A DNA stretch of 35,298 bases from an uncultured Oscillospiraceae bacterium (GTDB lineage Bacteria > Bacillota > Clostridia > Oscillospirales > Oscillospiraceae). Each line of letters starts with the position of its first letter. The first letter of the stretch is position 1. Below, one piece after another: positions 5,728 through 14,180 of this stretch. Made by a program: the position numbers and the translations under genes. The notes beneath the pieces are model-generated. The model was not told the origin of the DNA and searched no databases. It saw only the letters and a program-made list of their open reading frames with translations. Where the stretch lies: NCBI GenBank assembly GCA_910585265.1, contig CAJUCA010000031.1, positions 1 to 35,298 of the forward strand, in the 5' to 3' direction.

Positions 5728-8547
5728 ATGAATTTATCGAGAAAGTGGCTCAATGAGTTCGTTCAGATAGACGCGCCCGACCGCCAGTTCGCCGAGGCCA
5801 TGACCCTCTCCGGCTCCAAGGTGGAGGGCACCGCCGATCTGGGGGCGGAGATCTCCAACATCGTGGTGGGCCGCATCCAGTCCATGGAACGCCACCCCGA
5901 TTCCGACCATATGTGGGTGTGCCAGATCGACGCGGGCCAGGATGCGCCCCTCCAGATCGTCACCGGGGCCTGGAATATCCATGCGGGAGATCTGGTCCCG
6001 GTGGCCCTCCACAATTCCACCCTCCCCGGCGGCAAGCACATTGAGCGGGGCAAGCTCCGGGGGGTGCTGTCCGACGGCATGATGTGCGGCCTGGCCGAGC
6101 TGGGCCTGGACGAGCGGGATTTCCCCTACGCCGCCGTCACCGCCGCCGCCATTTTAGGCGACTACCACCCCATCGACCCGGCCAAGCCCTCCATTCCGGC
6201 GGATATCCAGCCGGGGGCCAAGATCTACGGCCCGGTGGTGTGCGCCGGGGTGGGGGAGGTCAAGCCCCTGGGGGACGGCCGCTGGGCCTGCGGCCTGCTG
6301 TGGACGGAGGACGGACAGCCCGTGGGCACCACGGTGGAGACGAGCTGCCAAAACCTCCACTCCATGGATCTGGTGGCCTTCCACACCAAGAGCCGGACCA
6401 TCTACACCCTGGCCGACCTCCACGCCGAGCAGAAGGAGTTCCCCCACTGCATCCCCGACGGCATCTTCGTCCTCCAGGAGGACTGCCGGCCCGGGGACGA
6501 CATCAAGCCCGTCATCGGCCTGGACGACCACGTGGTAGAGTTTGAGATCACCCCCAACCGCCCGGACTGCCTGTCCGTCATCGGCCTGGCCCGGGAGGCG
6601 GCGGCTACCTTTGACAAGCCCCTCACCCTCCACACCCCGGAGGTGAAGGGCGGGGCGGACGGCGTGCTCCCCGAGCTGCTGGACGTGGAGACCCCCGCCG
6701 CCGATCTGGTGCCCCGGTACACCGCCCGGATGGTGCGCAACGTGAAGATCGCCCCCTCCCCCAAGTGGATGCGGGAGCGGCTTCGCGCCATGGGAGTGCG
6801 GCCCATCAACAACATCGTGGACATCACCAACTACGTCATGCTGGAGTACGGCCAGCCCATGCACGCCTTCGACTACCGCTACGTCAACGGCGGGAAGATC
6901 ATCGTCCGCCGTGCCGCTGAGGGCGAAAAGCTCACCACCCTGGACGGCAGGGAGCACACGCTGAACGCCAACCATCTGGTCATTGCCGACGAGGGCAGGG
7001 CGGTAGGTCTGGCGGGCATCATGGGCGGGCTGAACTCCGAGATCGTGGACGACACCAACCACGTGGTGTTCGAGTCCGCCTGCTTCGACGGCACCTGCAT
7101 CCGCCGGGGCGCGCTGGCCCTGGGTATGCGCACCGAGGCGTCCGCCAAGTTCGAGAAGGGGCTGGATCCCATGAACACCCTGCCCGCCGTCAACCGGGCC
7201 TGTGAGCTGGTGGAGCTGCTGGGGGCCGGTGAAGTGGTGGACGGCGTCATCGACCTGCTGAACTACGTGCCCCAGCCCACCGTCCTCACCCTGGAGCCGG
7301 ACAAGATCAACGCCCTGCTGGGCACCGGCATCCCGGAGGACGAGATGGTCCGCATCCTCCAGCGGCTGGGCTTCGGCGTGGAGGGCCGTCAGGTCACCGT
7401 CCCCTCCTGGCGGGGCGACGTACAGCGCATGGCGGATCTGGCGGAGGAGGTGGCCCGGTTCTACGGCTACAACAACATCCCCACCACCCTCATGCGGGGG
7501 CAGACCACCCAGGGCGGCTGGTCCCGGCCGCAGAAGGTGGAGAACAGTCTGGGCGAGACCTGCCGCGCCTGCGGGTACAGCGAGATCATCACCTACTCCT
7601 TCATCTCCCCCTCCGCCTATGACAAAATCCTGTGGAGGGCCGACGACCCCCACCGCAAATCCTTCAAGATTCTGAACCCCCTGGGGGAGGACACCTCCAT
7701 CATGCGCACCACCACCCTGCCCTCCATGCTGGAGGTGCTGGGCCGGAACTGGAACAACCGGAACAAGTCCGCGTGGCTGTACGAGCTGGGCCGGATCTAC
7801 CTGCCCAAGCCCCCCGTTGAGGCCATGGACGCCAACGACCCCGCCCTGGCCGGCTCCAAGGCCAGGCTGGAGGGCATGGGGCTGTCCGGCCTCACCGAGG
7901 CGGTGGTGGACGCGGTGAACGGCCTGGGGCGGGACGACGGGCTGGCTCTGGAGGCCCAGGTGCTCACCCTGGGGGCCTACGGGGACGGCATGGACTTCTT
8001 CACCCTCAAGGGCACGGTGGAAGCCGTTTTGAAGTCCCTCCGGGCGAAGGACGTCCGCTTTGAGCCCTGCGCCGAGGACCCCTCCTACCACCCCGGACGC
8101 TGCGCCTACGTCTACAGCGGCGGCAACATTGTGGGCGTGTTCGGGCAGATCCACCCCCAGGCCGCCCAGGGCTTCGGCGTGGACGGGGAGCTATACTGCG
8201 CGGAGCTGGCCTTCGACGAGCTGCTGCTGGCCTGCGGGCCCGACCCGGAGTACGCCCCCCTGCCCAGGTTCCCCGCCGTCACCCGGGACATCGCCGTGGT
8301 GTGCGCCGAGGAGGTGCCCGTGGGCGCGCTGGAGGCCGCCATCCGCAAGGGGGCCAAGGGCCTGCTGAAGGACGCGGCCCTGTTCGACATCTACCGGGGC
8401 AAGAACCTGGGCGAGGGCAAAAAGTCGGTGGCCTTCAGCCTGGTGCTCCGGGCGGACAACCGCTCCCTCACCGGCGAGGAGGCGGACGCGGACGTGAAGT
8501 CCATCCTGGAGACCCTGGAAAAGGACTGCGGCGCGGTGCTGCGCTGA
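5728..8547 (+). CDS. pheT: Phenylalanine--tRNA ligase beta subunit with an internal insertion (939 aa)
   Basis: Non-catalytic partner of PheS. An N-terminal EMAP/tRNA-binding domain (VGRIQSMERHPDSDHMWVCQID) is followed by the B3/B4 editing region (NRPDCLSVIGLAREAAA, GAMRTEASAKFEKGLDP-like), B5 (PDKINALLGTGIPEDEMVRILQRLGF), and a C-terminal FDX-ACB domain (PRFPAVTRDIAVVC to LEKDCGAVLR). Typical bacterial PheT is about 800 aa; here about 100 extra residues (roughly 145-245) interrupt the N-terminal region before FVLQEDCRPGDD. The ATG at 5728 follows AAGGAG by 8 nt. The last 22 codons are repeated downstream (8701-8767). Confidence 0.97.
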   Translation: MNLSRKWLNEFVQIDAPDRQFAEAMTLSGSKVEGTADLGAEISNIVVGRIQSMERHPDSDHMWVCQIDAGQDAPLQIVTGAWNIHAGDLVPVALHNSTLPGGKHIERGKLRGVLSDGMMCGLAELGLDERDFPYAAVTAAAILGDYHPIDPAKPSIPADIQPGAKIYGPVVCAGVGEVKPLGDGRWACGLLWTEDGQPVGTTVETSCQNLHSMDLVAFHTKSRTIYTLADLHAEQKEFPHCIPDGIFVLQEDCRPGDDIKPVIGLDDHVVEFEITPNRPDCLSVIGLAREAAATFDKPLTLHTPEVKGGADGVLPELLDVETPAADLVPRYTARMVRNVKIAPSPKWMRERLRAMGVRPINNIVDITNYVMLEYGQPMHAFDYRYVNGGKIIVRRAAEGEKLTTLDGREHTLNANHLVIADEGRAVGLAGIMGGLNSEIVDDTNHVVFESACFDGTCIRRGALALGMRTEASAKFEKGLDPMNTLPAVNRACELVELLGAGEVVDGVIDLLNYVPQPTVLTLEPDKINALLGTGIPEDEMVRILQRLGFGVEGRQVTVPSWRGDVQRMADLAEEVARFYGYNNIPTTLMRGQTTQGGWSRPQKVENSLGETCRACGYSEIITYSFISPSAYDKILWRADDPHRKSFKILNPLGEDTSIMRTTTLPSMLEVLGRNWNNRNKSAWLYELGRIYLPKPPVEAMDANDPALAGSKARLEGMGLSGLTEAVVDAVNGLGRDDGLALEAQVLTLGAYGDGMDFFTLKGTVEAVLKSLRAKDVRFEPCAEDPSYHPGRCAYVYSGGNIVGVFGQIHPQAAQGFGVDGELYCAELAFDELLLACGPDPEYAPLPRFPAVTRDIAVVCAEEVPVGALEAAIRKGAKGLLKDAALFDIYRGKNLGEGKKSVAFSLVLRADNRSLTGEEADADVKSILETLEKDCGAVLR

Positions 8548-8767
8548 CGTGATTCCGCCTCCTCGCCCCCGCGGAGCGGGGATCGGCACACTGCCGCAAA
8601 TTCGGAGCGGAGCGGAGAATTTCCGCAGGGCGGATTCACTCCGCCCGAGGATGCTCAAATGCCCCTGGGAGCCCGGCGAACGCCCGCGTTCGCCGGGAGC
8701 GGCGGACGCGGACGTGAAATCCATCCTGGAAACGCTGGAAAAGGACTGCGGCGCGGTGCTGCGCTGA
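8548..8767 (+). repeat. Partial duplication of the pheT 3' end with a hairpin-rich insert
   Basis: 8701-8767 repeats 8481-8547 (67 bp, including the TGA). Only three positions differ and all are synonymous (AAG/AAA, GAG/GAA, ACC/ACG). The 153-bp insert (8548-8700) has chained hairpins: CCCCGC-GGA-GCGGGG (8567-8581), GGGCGGA-TTCAC-TCCGCCC, and 12-bp arms at 8672-8683 and 8686-8697. A short in-frame ORF through the second copy (from 8549) has no RBS and is not called as a gene. The layout resembles a scar of an element that integrated into pheT and restored its 3' end. Confidence 0.85.
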
Positions 8768-8784
8768 GCCGCAAAAGACGCGAA

Positions 8785-8825
8785 AACCCCGGACGGAGCG
8801 GCCGCTCCGTCCGGGGTTGTTTTGT
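8785..8825. terminator. Bidirectional terminator between pheT and pilT
   Basis: A perfect 34-bp palindrome with arms 8785-8801 and 8802-8818 (CCCCGGACGGAGCGG core) is followed by TTGTTTTGTT on the plus strand and GGTTTTCGCGTCTTTTG on the minus strand. It terminates pheST rightward and the pilT operon leftward. Confidence 0.9.
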
Positions 8826-8830
8826 TCGCC

Positions 8831-9886
8831 TCAGCCCAGCCTACGGCGCATCTGCTCGGGATTGTCCGAGAAGGCCATGGCCGTCTCCCGGTCGATCCGG
8901 CGGTCCCGGTACAGGTTCAGCAGGGACTGGTCCATGGTCACCATGCCCTCCACGCCTCCGGCGGCAATGGCGTTGTCGATCTGGTGGGTCTTGCTGTCCC
9001 GGATCAGGCTGCGGATGGCGTTGTTCACGTGCATGATCTCAAAGGCGGGCACCAGATCCCCCGCCACCCCCGGCACCAGCTGCTGGGAGATCACGGTGTG
9101 CAGCACCATGCTCAGCTGCACCCGCACCTGGTCCTGCTGTCCGCTGGGGAAGGTGTCCACAATGCGGTCGATGGTGTTCACCGCCCCCTTGGTGTGGAGG
9201 GTGGCGATGAGCAGGTGGCCCGTCTCCGCCGCGGTCATGGCGGTGTGGATGGTCTCCTGGTCCCGCATCTCCCCCAGCAGGATCACGTCCGGGGCCTGAC
9301 GCAGGCAGGCCCGCAGGGCGGAGGGGTAGTCGATGGTGTCGATGGACATCTCCCGCTGGCTGATGATGCTGCGCCGGTCCCGGTGGAGGTACTCGATGGG
9401 GTCCTCCAGGGTGATGATGTGGCACTCCCGGCTGCGGTTGATCTGGTCGATAATGCAGGCCTGGGTGGTGGACTTGCCGCTGCCCGCCGTGCCCGTCACC
9501 AGCACCATGCCGTGCTGGACCTCCGCCAGATCCATCACCCCCTCCGGGATGGACAGATCCCGCCAGTGGGGGATGTCGAAGGCCACCACCCGGATCACCG
9601 CCGCCATGGAGCCCCGCTGGCGGTAGACGTTCACCCGGAACCGGGCCAGACTGGGCACGGAGAAGGAGAAATCATCGTCCCCCTCCTCCATATAGCGGTC
9701 CATGGGCCGCTTGGCCACGCTGTAGACCTGCCGGATCAGCTCCTCCGTCTCCCGGGGGAAGATCCGCTCCGCGCTGATGGACGTGATCCGCTTTTCCAGC
9801 TTCTCGCTCACCGGGCCGCCCGCCACAATAAACAGGTCGGAGGCCCTATCCGCCACCGCCCGCTTCAGGTATTCCATTAAATCCAT
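8831..9886 (-). CDS. pilT: PilT-type twitching/retraction ATPase (351 aa)
   Basis: A hexameric ATPase that depolymerises type IV pili or drives related machines at the cytoplasmic membrane. Walker A is GTAGSGKST (132-140), the Asp box is ITLEDPIEY, Walker B is VILLGEMRD, the His box is LIATLHT, and the PilT-specific AIRNLIRE-like helix appears as AIRSLIRDSK. Length fits PilT. The RBS GGGGGAG lies 8 nt before the ATG at 9886. It is the last gene of the pilus-like cluster. Before MITE copy A inserted, it would have started 12 nt after the stop of the preceding gene. No PilB/GspE assembly ATPase is in the window. Confidence 0.95.
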   Translation of the reverse strand: MDLMEYLKRAVADRASDLFIVAGGPVSEKLEKRITSISAERIFPRETEELIRQVYSVAKRPMDRYMEEGDDDFSFSVPSLARFRVNVYRQRGSMAAVIRVVAFDIPHWRDLSIPEGVMDLAEVQHGMVLVTGTAGSGKSTTQACIIDQINRSRECHIITLEDPIEYLHRDRRSIISQREMSIDTIDYPSALRACLRQAPDVILLGEMRDQETIHTAMTAAETGHLLIATLHTKGAVNTIDRIVDTFPSGQQDQVRVQLSMVLHTVISQQLVPGVAGDLVPAFEIMHVNNAIRSLIRDSKTHQIDNAIAAGGVEGMVTMDQSLLNLYRDRRIDRETAMAFSDNPEQMRRRLG

Positions 9887-9901
9887 ACGCGCTCCCCCTT
9901 A

Positions 9902-10061
9902 GAACCTGTATTCACAACCTCAAACGCCGTCTGGCCGGGTCTTTTTCCGCCATGCTGCGTTGAATTTTCTTGCAATACACAAAGTATTCCGGCGAAAATT
10001 CGCCTTGCCTGACGGAAAAATCCCTCGGCCAGCCGACATCCTCGGCTGTGAATACAGGTTC
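9902..10061. mobile_element. 160-bp non-autonomous palindromic element (MITE), copy A
   Basis: Terminal inverted repeats GAACCTGTATTCACA and TGTGAATACAGGTTC flank a folded interior with the family core ACACAAAGTATTCC. Target duplication TTA lies at 9899-9901 and 10062-10064. The right TTA is the TAA stop codon (minus strand) of the 134-aa gene, so the element entered exactly at the stop codon. No ORF is credible inside. Confidence 0.85.
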
Positions 10062-10466
10062 TTATTCTCCGCCATTCCAGAGATCCACGCTCTCGCTCCC
10101 GCCCCACTCCGACACCGGGGCGGCCTGCCAGCGCAGGACGGTCCAGTCCCCGTCCCGCAGCACCACCTCCACCCGCAGCTCCTGCCCCTCCGAAATGGGC
10201 ACGGCGTAGCTGCACCGGACGCCCCCGGCCTGGGGCTCGTAGCTGTGCCGGGTCACCCCCGCCGGAAACTCCCCGTTTCTCAGCCGGGCCAGGGTCTCCT
10301 GGGCCTTGCAGTCGGCGGCGTAGTAGTCCGCCACCCCCTGGACGGCGGAGTCCGCCAGCCGCCTGTCCGCCTGGACGGTGGCAAGGCTCAGCAGGGCGAA
10401 CACCACCAGCAGGGACGTGCCCCCCACCGCCGGGGGGGAGAAGCGGCTCTGTTTTTTAGCGTCCAT
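10062..10466 (-). CDS. Small single-TM protein of the pilus-like cluster (134 aa)
   Basis: A short positive N-terminus (MDAKKQSRF) is followed by one hydrophobic segment (about 14-32, GGTSLLVVFALLSLATV). The extracytoplasmic region includes paired Cys residues (YYAADCKAQE, GVRCSYAVP) that could form a disulfide. The layout is like a minor pseudopilin, but the classic GFTLIE prepilin site is absent. It overlaps the upstream 152-aa gene by 11 bp. The TAA stop is also the target site of MITE copy A. Function is inferred only from context. Confidence 0.75.
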   Translation of the reverse strand: MDAKKQSRFSPPAVGGTSLLVVFALLSLATVQADRRLADSAVQGVADYYAADCKAQETLARLRNGEFPAGVTRHSYEPQAGGVRCSYAVPISEGQELRVEVVLRDGDWTVLRWQAAPVSEWGGSESVDLWNGGE

Positions 10467-10914
10467 CGCCGTCCCCCTCCTGCCAAGCTATCTCGATGGC
10501 GAACAGGGATTTCATCTCCCCCGCTTCCCACGCGAAGGCCTCCACGGCGGCCTTGCCCAGGCCGTCCACGCCGCTGTCCACCTCCGCCGCCCGCAGGGTG
10601 TAGCTGCTCTCCCGAACCCTGCCGTCATCGGGCAGAGGCGTCCAGTCCCCATCGTAGTTCACAAAACAGCCGAAGCCGTCCCGCTCCTTGGGCGGGGTCC
10701 CGCAGGCCAGCTCCAGCCCTTCCTCCACATCGCCGGTGTGCCGGATGGCCTCCGCCGCGCTCTGGCACAGCACCACCGCCCTGTCCCGGTCCCCGCTCCG
10801 CCGGGAGACGGCGTCCGACTTCACAAACGCCTGGAGGCACAACGCCGCCGCCAGGGCGAACACCAGCAGCATCACCATCTGCTCCATCAGCAGCAGGGGG
10901 GCCTTGCTTTTCAT
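10456..10914 (-). CDS. Pseudopilin-like single-TM protein (152 aa)
   Basis: The N-terminus MKSKAPLLLMEQMVMLLVFALAAALCLQAFV is a single hydrophobic helix after a short basic leader. A charged helix follows (SDAVSRRSGDRDRAVVLCQSAAEAIRHTGD), as in pilin alpha1, and then a beta-rich domain. It overlaps its upstream neighbour by 4 bp (ATGA-type coupling) and its downstream neighbour by 11 bp. It is probably a minor pilin-like subunit of the same machine as PilC/PilT. There is no recognised specific family. Confidence 0.75.
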   Translation of the reverse strand: MKSKAPLLLMEQMVMLLVFALAAALCLQAFVKSDAVSRRSGDRDRAVVLCQSAAEAIRHTGDVEEGLELACGTPPKERDGFGCFVNYDGDWTPLPDDGRVRESSYTLRAAEVDSGVDGLGKAAVEAFAWEAGEMKSLFAIEIAWQEGDGDGR

Positions 10915-11393
10915 CCCGCCGTCCCCCCTCCACCGCGCAGGGACAGCAGCAGGGTGTCCGTCTCCCCCGCCCCGTCCGCCAGCTCCGCCGTCAGCAGTCC
11001 GTCCTTCAGGGACAGGGACAGCCCCGCCAGCGGCATGATCCGCGCCCCGTCCTCCGGGGACAGGCCGCTGTCCTCCAAGGTATACAGCTCCATGAGCCAG
11101 CCGTCGTGCCAGTAAACCCAGGTGACATAGCCCTCCCCGGCGGGCAGGGCCAGGGCGTTCCCCTCCCCGAAGGGGCGCACCGAGACGCCGCCCGCAGCAT
11201 CCCCCTGGCGCACCCGGGTGGCCAGGTACTGCACGCAGGTGCGGCGGTCAAAGGCCGCCTGATCCCGCTGGGTGAGGCGGCGGTAGGCCCGCGCCCCGGT
11301 GAGCAGAAGGATCAGCACGCACGCCGCGAACACGCCGAACAGCAGCAGCATCAGCAGGCCGCCCAGCTGGTGTTGGTTTCCCCGTCTCCTCAT
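10911..11393 (-). CDS. DUF4860-like single-TM protein (160 aa)
   Basis: A basic, Gln-rich leader (MRRRGNQHQLGG) precedes a long TM helix (LLMLLLFGVFAACVLILLLTG). A segment CVQYLATRVRQGDAAGGVSVRPF follows, then repeated strands (GYVTWVYWHDGWLMELY). That pattern matches my recollection of DUF4860 proteins found beside Firmicute type-IV-pilus-like genes; the assignment is from memory, not a search. It overlaps both neighbours by 4 bp, so it is tightly co-translated. Confidence 0.75.
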   Translation of the reverse strand: MRRRGNQHQLGGLLMLLLFGVFAACVLILLLTGARAYRRLTQRDQAAFDRRTCVQYLATRVRQGDAAGGVSVRPFGEGNALALPAGEGYVTWVYWHDGWLMELYTLEDSGLSPEDGARIMPLAGLSLSLKDGLLTAELADGAGETDTLLLSLRGGGGTAG

Positions 11394-11713
11394 GGCGTGT
11401 TCTCCAATACGGTGATATCCGGCATCAGGTTCTCGGCGAACGCGCTGTACCGCACGGTGTAACGCTCCCCGTCAATCTGAATGCCGTAGCGTTCCGTCAG
11501 GTCGTCCAGGCTGGCGGGGTAGGCCCCCTCCGCGGCGTAGCAGGCCACGCAGCCCCGGCGGAGCGTCTCCTCCAGCCGGCGGCGGTCCTCCTCCGCCCGG
11601 CCCCGGTCCAGGCCGTCCACGGCGGCGGCGAACCACACCAGTGCCGCCACCGCCGCCGCCGGAAGCAGCAGTCCGCCCAGCAGGCGGGTCAAGCCGTTTC
11701 TGTTCCCCTCCAT
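11390..11713 (-). CDS. Short pseudopilin-like protein (107 aa)
   Basis: The N-terminal TM segment (about 12-30) is followed by a charged helix (GLDRGRAEEDRRRLEETLRRG) and a small domain. That domain contains GCVACYAAEGAYPASLDDLTERYGI, the kind of AYPASLDDL motif seen in small type II/IV pseudopilins. It starts at the ATG at 11713, just after the frame-corrected end of pilC (11718), and overlaps the next gene by 4 bp. It is likely a pilin-like subunit. Confidence 0.75.
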   Translation of the reverse strand: MEGNRNGLTRLLGGLLLPAAAVAALVWFAAAVDGLDRGRAEEDRRRLEETLRRGCVACYAAEGAYPASLDDLTERYGIQIDGERYTVRYSAFAENLMPDITVLENTP

Positions 11714-11717
11714 GGCG

Positions 11718-12747
11718 TCACCCGATCGCGCTCATGATGTGCATGAGGGGCAGCATCACCGACAGCAGGATCAGCCCCACCAGCACCGAGCAGACCAGCA
11801 CCAGGGCAGGCTCCACCCGGCCCACCAGGGCGTCCAGGGCGGCCTCCCCCTCCTCGCCCAGGTCCCGGGCGATCTTCTCCATGGAGGCGTCCCCCGCGCC
11901 GCTGTGCTGGCCCAGCTCCAGCAGGCGGCTCTGCCGGGGGGGGCAGCAGCCCGCTCAGCCGCAGGGCCGCGCCCAGGCTCTCCCCCTTCTCCAGCCGCTG
12001 GCCGCACTCCTGGCAGCGTTTCCGGGCCCTGCCCTCCATCAGGTTGGCGGACAGGCTCACCGCCTCCTCCACAGGCAGGCCGCTGGCCATGCCCATAGCC
12101 AACGCCTGGGCCAGCCGGGCGTTGTTCAGCTTCCGGGACACGCCCCGGTCCCCCCGGGTTTTCTGCCACAGGGACACCACCCCCCGGCGCAGGGGGCCCA
12201 CCAGCCCGAACACCAGCACGGCCAGAACCAGCCCCGCCAGGATCAGGTACAGCACGGGCATGGCCCCCTCAATCCAGCGGCCCAGGTTCAGCAGGCCCGC
12301 CGCCACTCCGGTGAGCCGCCCCCCCAGGGAGGCGTACACATCGTCGAAAATGGGCAGCACCTTCACCAGCAGCACCCCGATGACCACCAGCATCAGGGCC
12401 AGCATCACCGCGGGGTAGAGCAGGGCGGAGCGCACCCGGCGGCCGATCCGCACCCGCTCCTCGTAGTACCGGGACAGGGCCGCCAGGGCCTCCTCCGTGC
12501 GTCCGGTGCGCTCGCCCACCTCCACCAGCCCGCACACATATACTGGAAAAACTCCGCTTTCACGCAGAGCGGTGGACAGCGTTTTTCCGCCGTCCACCTG
12601 CTCAGCCATGGCCGAAAGCATACCCCTGTGCTCCTCCTCCTGGGCCAGCAGGGAGAGGGCGTCGCCCGTGCTCACGCCCGCGTGGAGCAGAAGGGACAGC
12701 TCCAGGCACAGGCTGGCGATCTCGTCGTTGGAAAGTTTACGTTTCAT
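11718..12747 (-). pseudogene. pilC: PilC/GspF-like inner-membrane platform protein, frameshifted at a C8 tract
   Basis: Polytopic platform of type IV pilus or type II secretion. The two GspF repeats are visible: LSLLLHAGVSTGDALSLLAQ and ALAMGMASGLPVEEAVSLSANL, with TM segments near 110-130 and 160-185. The readable frame turns into low-complexity Gly/Pro/Arg after LRLSGLLPP, at eight consecutive C (plus strand G8, 11936-11943), and would run on to 11689. Removing one C restores RQSRLLELGQHSGAGDASMEK... to a TM helix ending MHIMSAIG at 11718. That gives exactly 342 aa, stopping 4 nt before the next ATG. Either a sequencing indel or a phase-variable tract. Confidence 0.88.
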
Positions 12748-12762
12748 GGGGTTTCTCCCAGA

Positions 12763-13857
12763 TCAATAGAGATATTTGACTGTATAGTTCTTGCCGTCCC
12801 CGATGAACTGCATGATGGCCTCACTGCTGTTGCCGGAGGACGCGAAGGTGGGATCCATCCGGTGCCAGGTGGTGCCGTCGAAGTAGATGGCGTTGTCCAC
12901 CCAGCCCGTCTCCCGGGTCCAGACGCTCACCCAGGCGTGGTAGGTGGTGCCCGCGTAGCCCACCACCAGCTTGCAGGGAACCCCCTGGCTGCGGAGCATC
13001 CCGGTCATCAGGGCGGCGTAGTCGAAGCAAATGCCCTTCTTCTCCGCCAGCACGCTGTCCAGCACCGGCAGGTAGCCCGCCAGCTGGCCGTTGATCACCG
13101 CCTCGGCCCGGGCCTTGTCGTAGCTCAGGGTCTTGACCACGTAGTTATACACCGCCCCCACCTTCTCCAGGGGGGCCTCGATGTCCTTGGTGAGGGCCGC
13201 CGCCTGCTTCACTGTCTCCACCGCCCCCTCGTAGTTCACATACTGGTTGGGCCGGAGGAAGGGGGCGAACTCGTCCTTCAGCGTCACGGTGAAGGAGGCG
13301 GTGCACAGCACCGCGTACTTCTTCCCCTCGGTGTTTTGCAGCATCATCACCTTATAGGCCCCGTTCCCGTCGGACAGGGGGAAGGTGGACCAGCTCTCTC
13401 CGGCGGGCAGGAGGTAGTCATAGTTGGTGCCGCTGGGCCCGGTGACCCGCACCCGGAGCTGCTTCCCGCTAGTGCCGGGGAAGCGGCCCATCACATAGCC
13501 GTCCGCCGCGTTGGAGTAGTCGATCTCCGCGCCGTTCCCCTTGGCCACCGACACGCCGGACGCCTCGGGCAGCAGCAGGCTGGGCAGGGGCGCGGGGGAG
13601 GAGCCCAGGGGGATCACCTCATTGCCCGCCTCGATGTCCCCGCCCATGCTCACCTCGTCGATGAACAGGGGGGCGTCCTCCAGGGGAACGGTGGGCTCCG
13701 GCGCGGGGCTGGGCGTCTCCTCCGCCGCCGGTTGGGTGGGCTGGGCCTGGGTGGGCTGAGAGGTGCCGAACGCCTCCTCGTCGGACGCCGACCTGGCGCA
13801 GCCGGACAGCAGGCACAGCAGCGACAGCAACAGAAAGATCACGGCTGTTTTCTTCAT
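12763..13857 (-). CDS. Transglutaminase-like lipoprotein (364 aa)
   Basis: Signal peptide with lipobox LLSGC (MKKTAVIFLLLSLLCLLSGCA). A Pro/Thr/Glu-rich linker (PTQAQPTQPAAEETPSPAPEP) and a beta-rich middle domain follow. The C-terminal transglutaminase/protease-like domain has the Cys in KKGICFDYAALMTGMLRSQG, the His in YHAWVSVW and the Asp in WHRMDPTF. I chose the ATG at 13857 because AAAGGAGA precedes it and the lipobox then sits correctly; an upstream in-frame start lies in repeat DNA. It ends 15 nt before pilC, so it probably leads the pilus-like operon. The substrate is unknown; peptide-bond modification at the cell surface is inferred. Confidence 0.9.
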   Translation of the reverse strand: MKKTAVIFLLLSLLCLLSGCARSASDEEAFGTSQPTQAQPTQPAAEETPSPAPEPTVPLEDAPLFIDEVSMGGDIEAGNEVIPLGSSPAPLPSLLLPEASGVSVAKGNGAEIDYSNAADGYVMGRFPGTSGKQLRVRVTGPSGTNYDYLLPAGESWSTFPLSDGNGAYKVMMLQNTEGKKYAVLCTASFTVTLKDEFAPFLRPNQYVNYEGAVETVKQAAALTKDIEAPLEKVGAVYNYVVKTLSYDKARAEAVINGQLAGYLPVLDSVLAEKKGICFDYAALMTGMLRSQGVPCKLVVGYAGTTYHAWVSVWTRETGWVDNAIYFDGTTWHRMDPTFASSGNSSEAIMQFIGDGKNYTVKYLY

Positions 13858-13901
13858 GGGGGGACTCTCCTTTCCGCCGGCGGCCCCCGCCGCGCGGCTC
13901 A

Positions 13902-14139
13902 GAGCCTGTTTCAAATCTGGCGGAGTGCCAGACAGGCGCAGATTTTTTCGCTGGGCAAGGCGTTTTGACAGACTTTAAGAACCTGTTTAAAATCTGACGG
14001 AATGCCAGACGGGCACAGATTTTTTTGCTGGGCAAGGCGATTTGACGCAGGAATACTTTGTGTATTTCCAGTCAAATCAACGCGGCCCAGCGGGAAAAGA
14101 TGTGCCGGGATGGCGTTTTGACAGATTTTGAACAGGCTC
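13902..14139. mobile_element. Element family, copy D: full-length unit preceded by a partial unit
   Basis: The complete unit spans 13979-14139, with ends GAACCTGTTTAAAATCTG and CAGATTTTGAACAGGCTC, flanked by TAA (13976-13978 and 14140-14142). It has the core GAATACTTTGTGTATTTC at about 14061-14078. A second left half (13902-about 13975, beginning GAGCCTGTTTCAAATCTG) lies directly upstream in the same orientation. This suggests insertion into, or recombination with, an older copy. The unit separates the sortase gene from the transglutaminase gene. Confidence 0.82.
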
Positions 14140-14180
14140 TAAGCAGGCTCTTGCGTCCTCTATTTCCCCGTCCGCCTTAT

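Noticed and set aside
6154..8154. 666-aa minus-strand ORF opposite pheT
   Set aside because: His/Gly/Val-rich shadow of a GC-rich gene; no RBS or domain, and pheT is unmistakable on the plus strand.
8549..8767. 72-aa ORF ending in a PheT-like tail
   Set aside because: No RBS and non-coding composition before the duplicated pheT tail; treated as duplication scar.
11641..13968. 775-aa plus-strand ORF
   Set aside because: Low-complexity shadow over pilC and the transglutaminase gene; composition follows the complementary frame.
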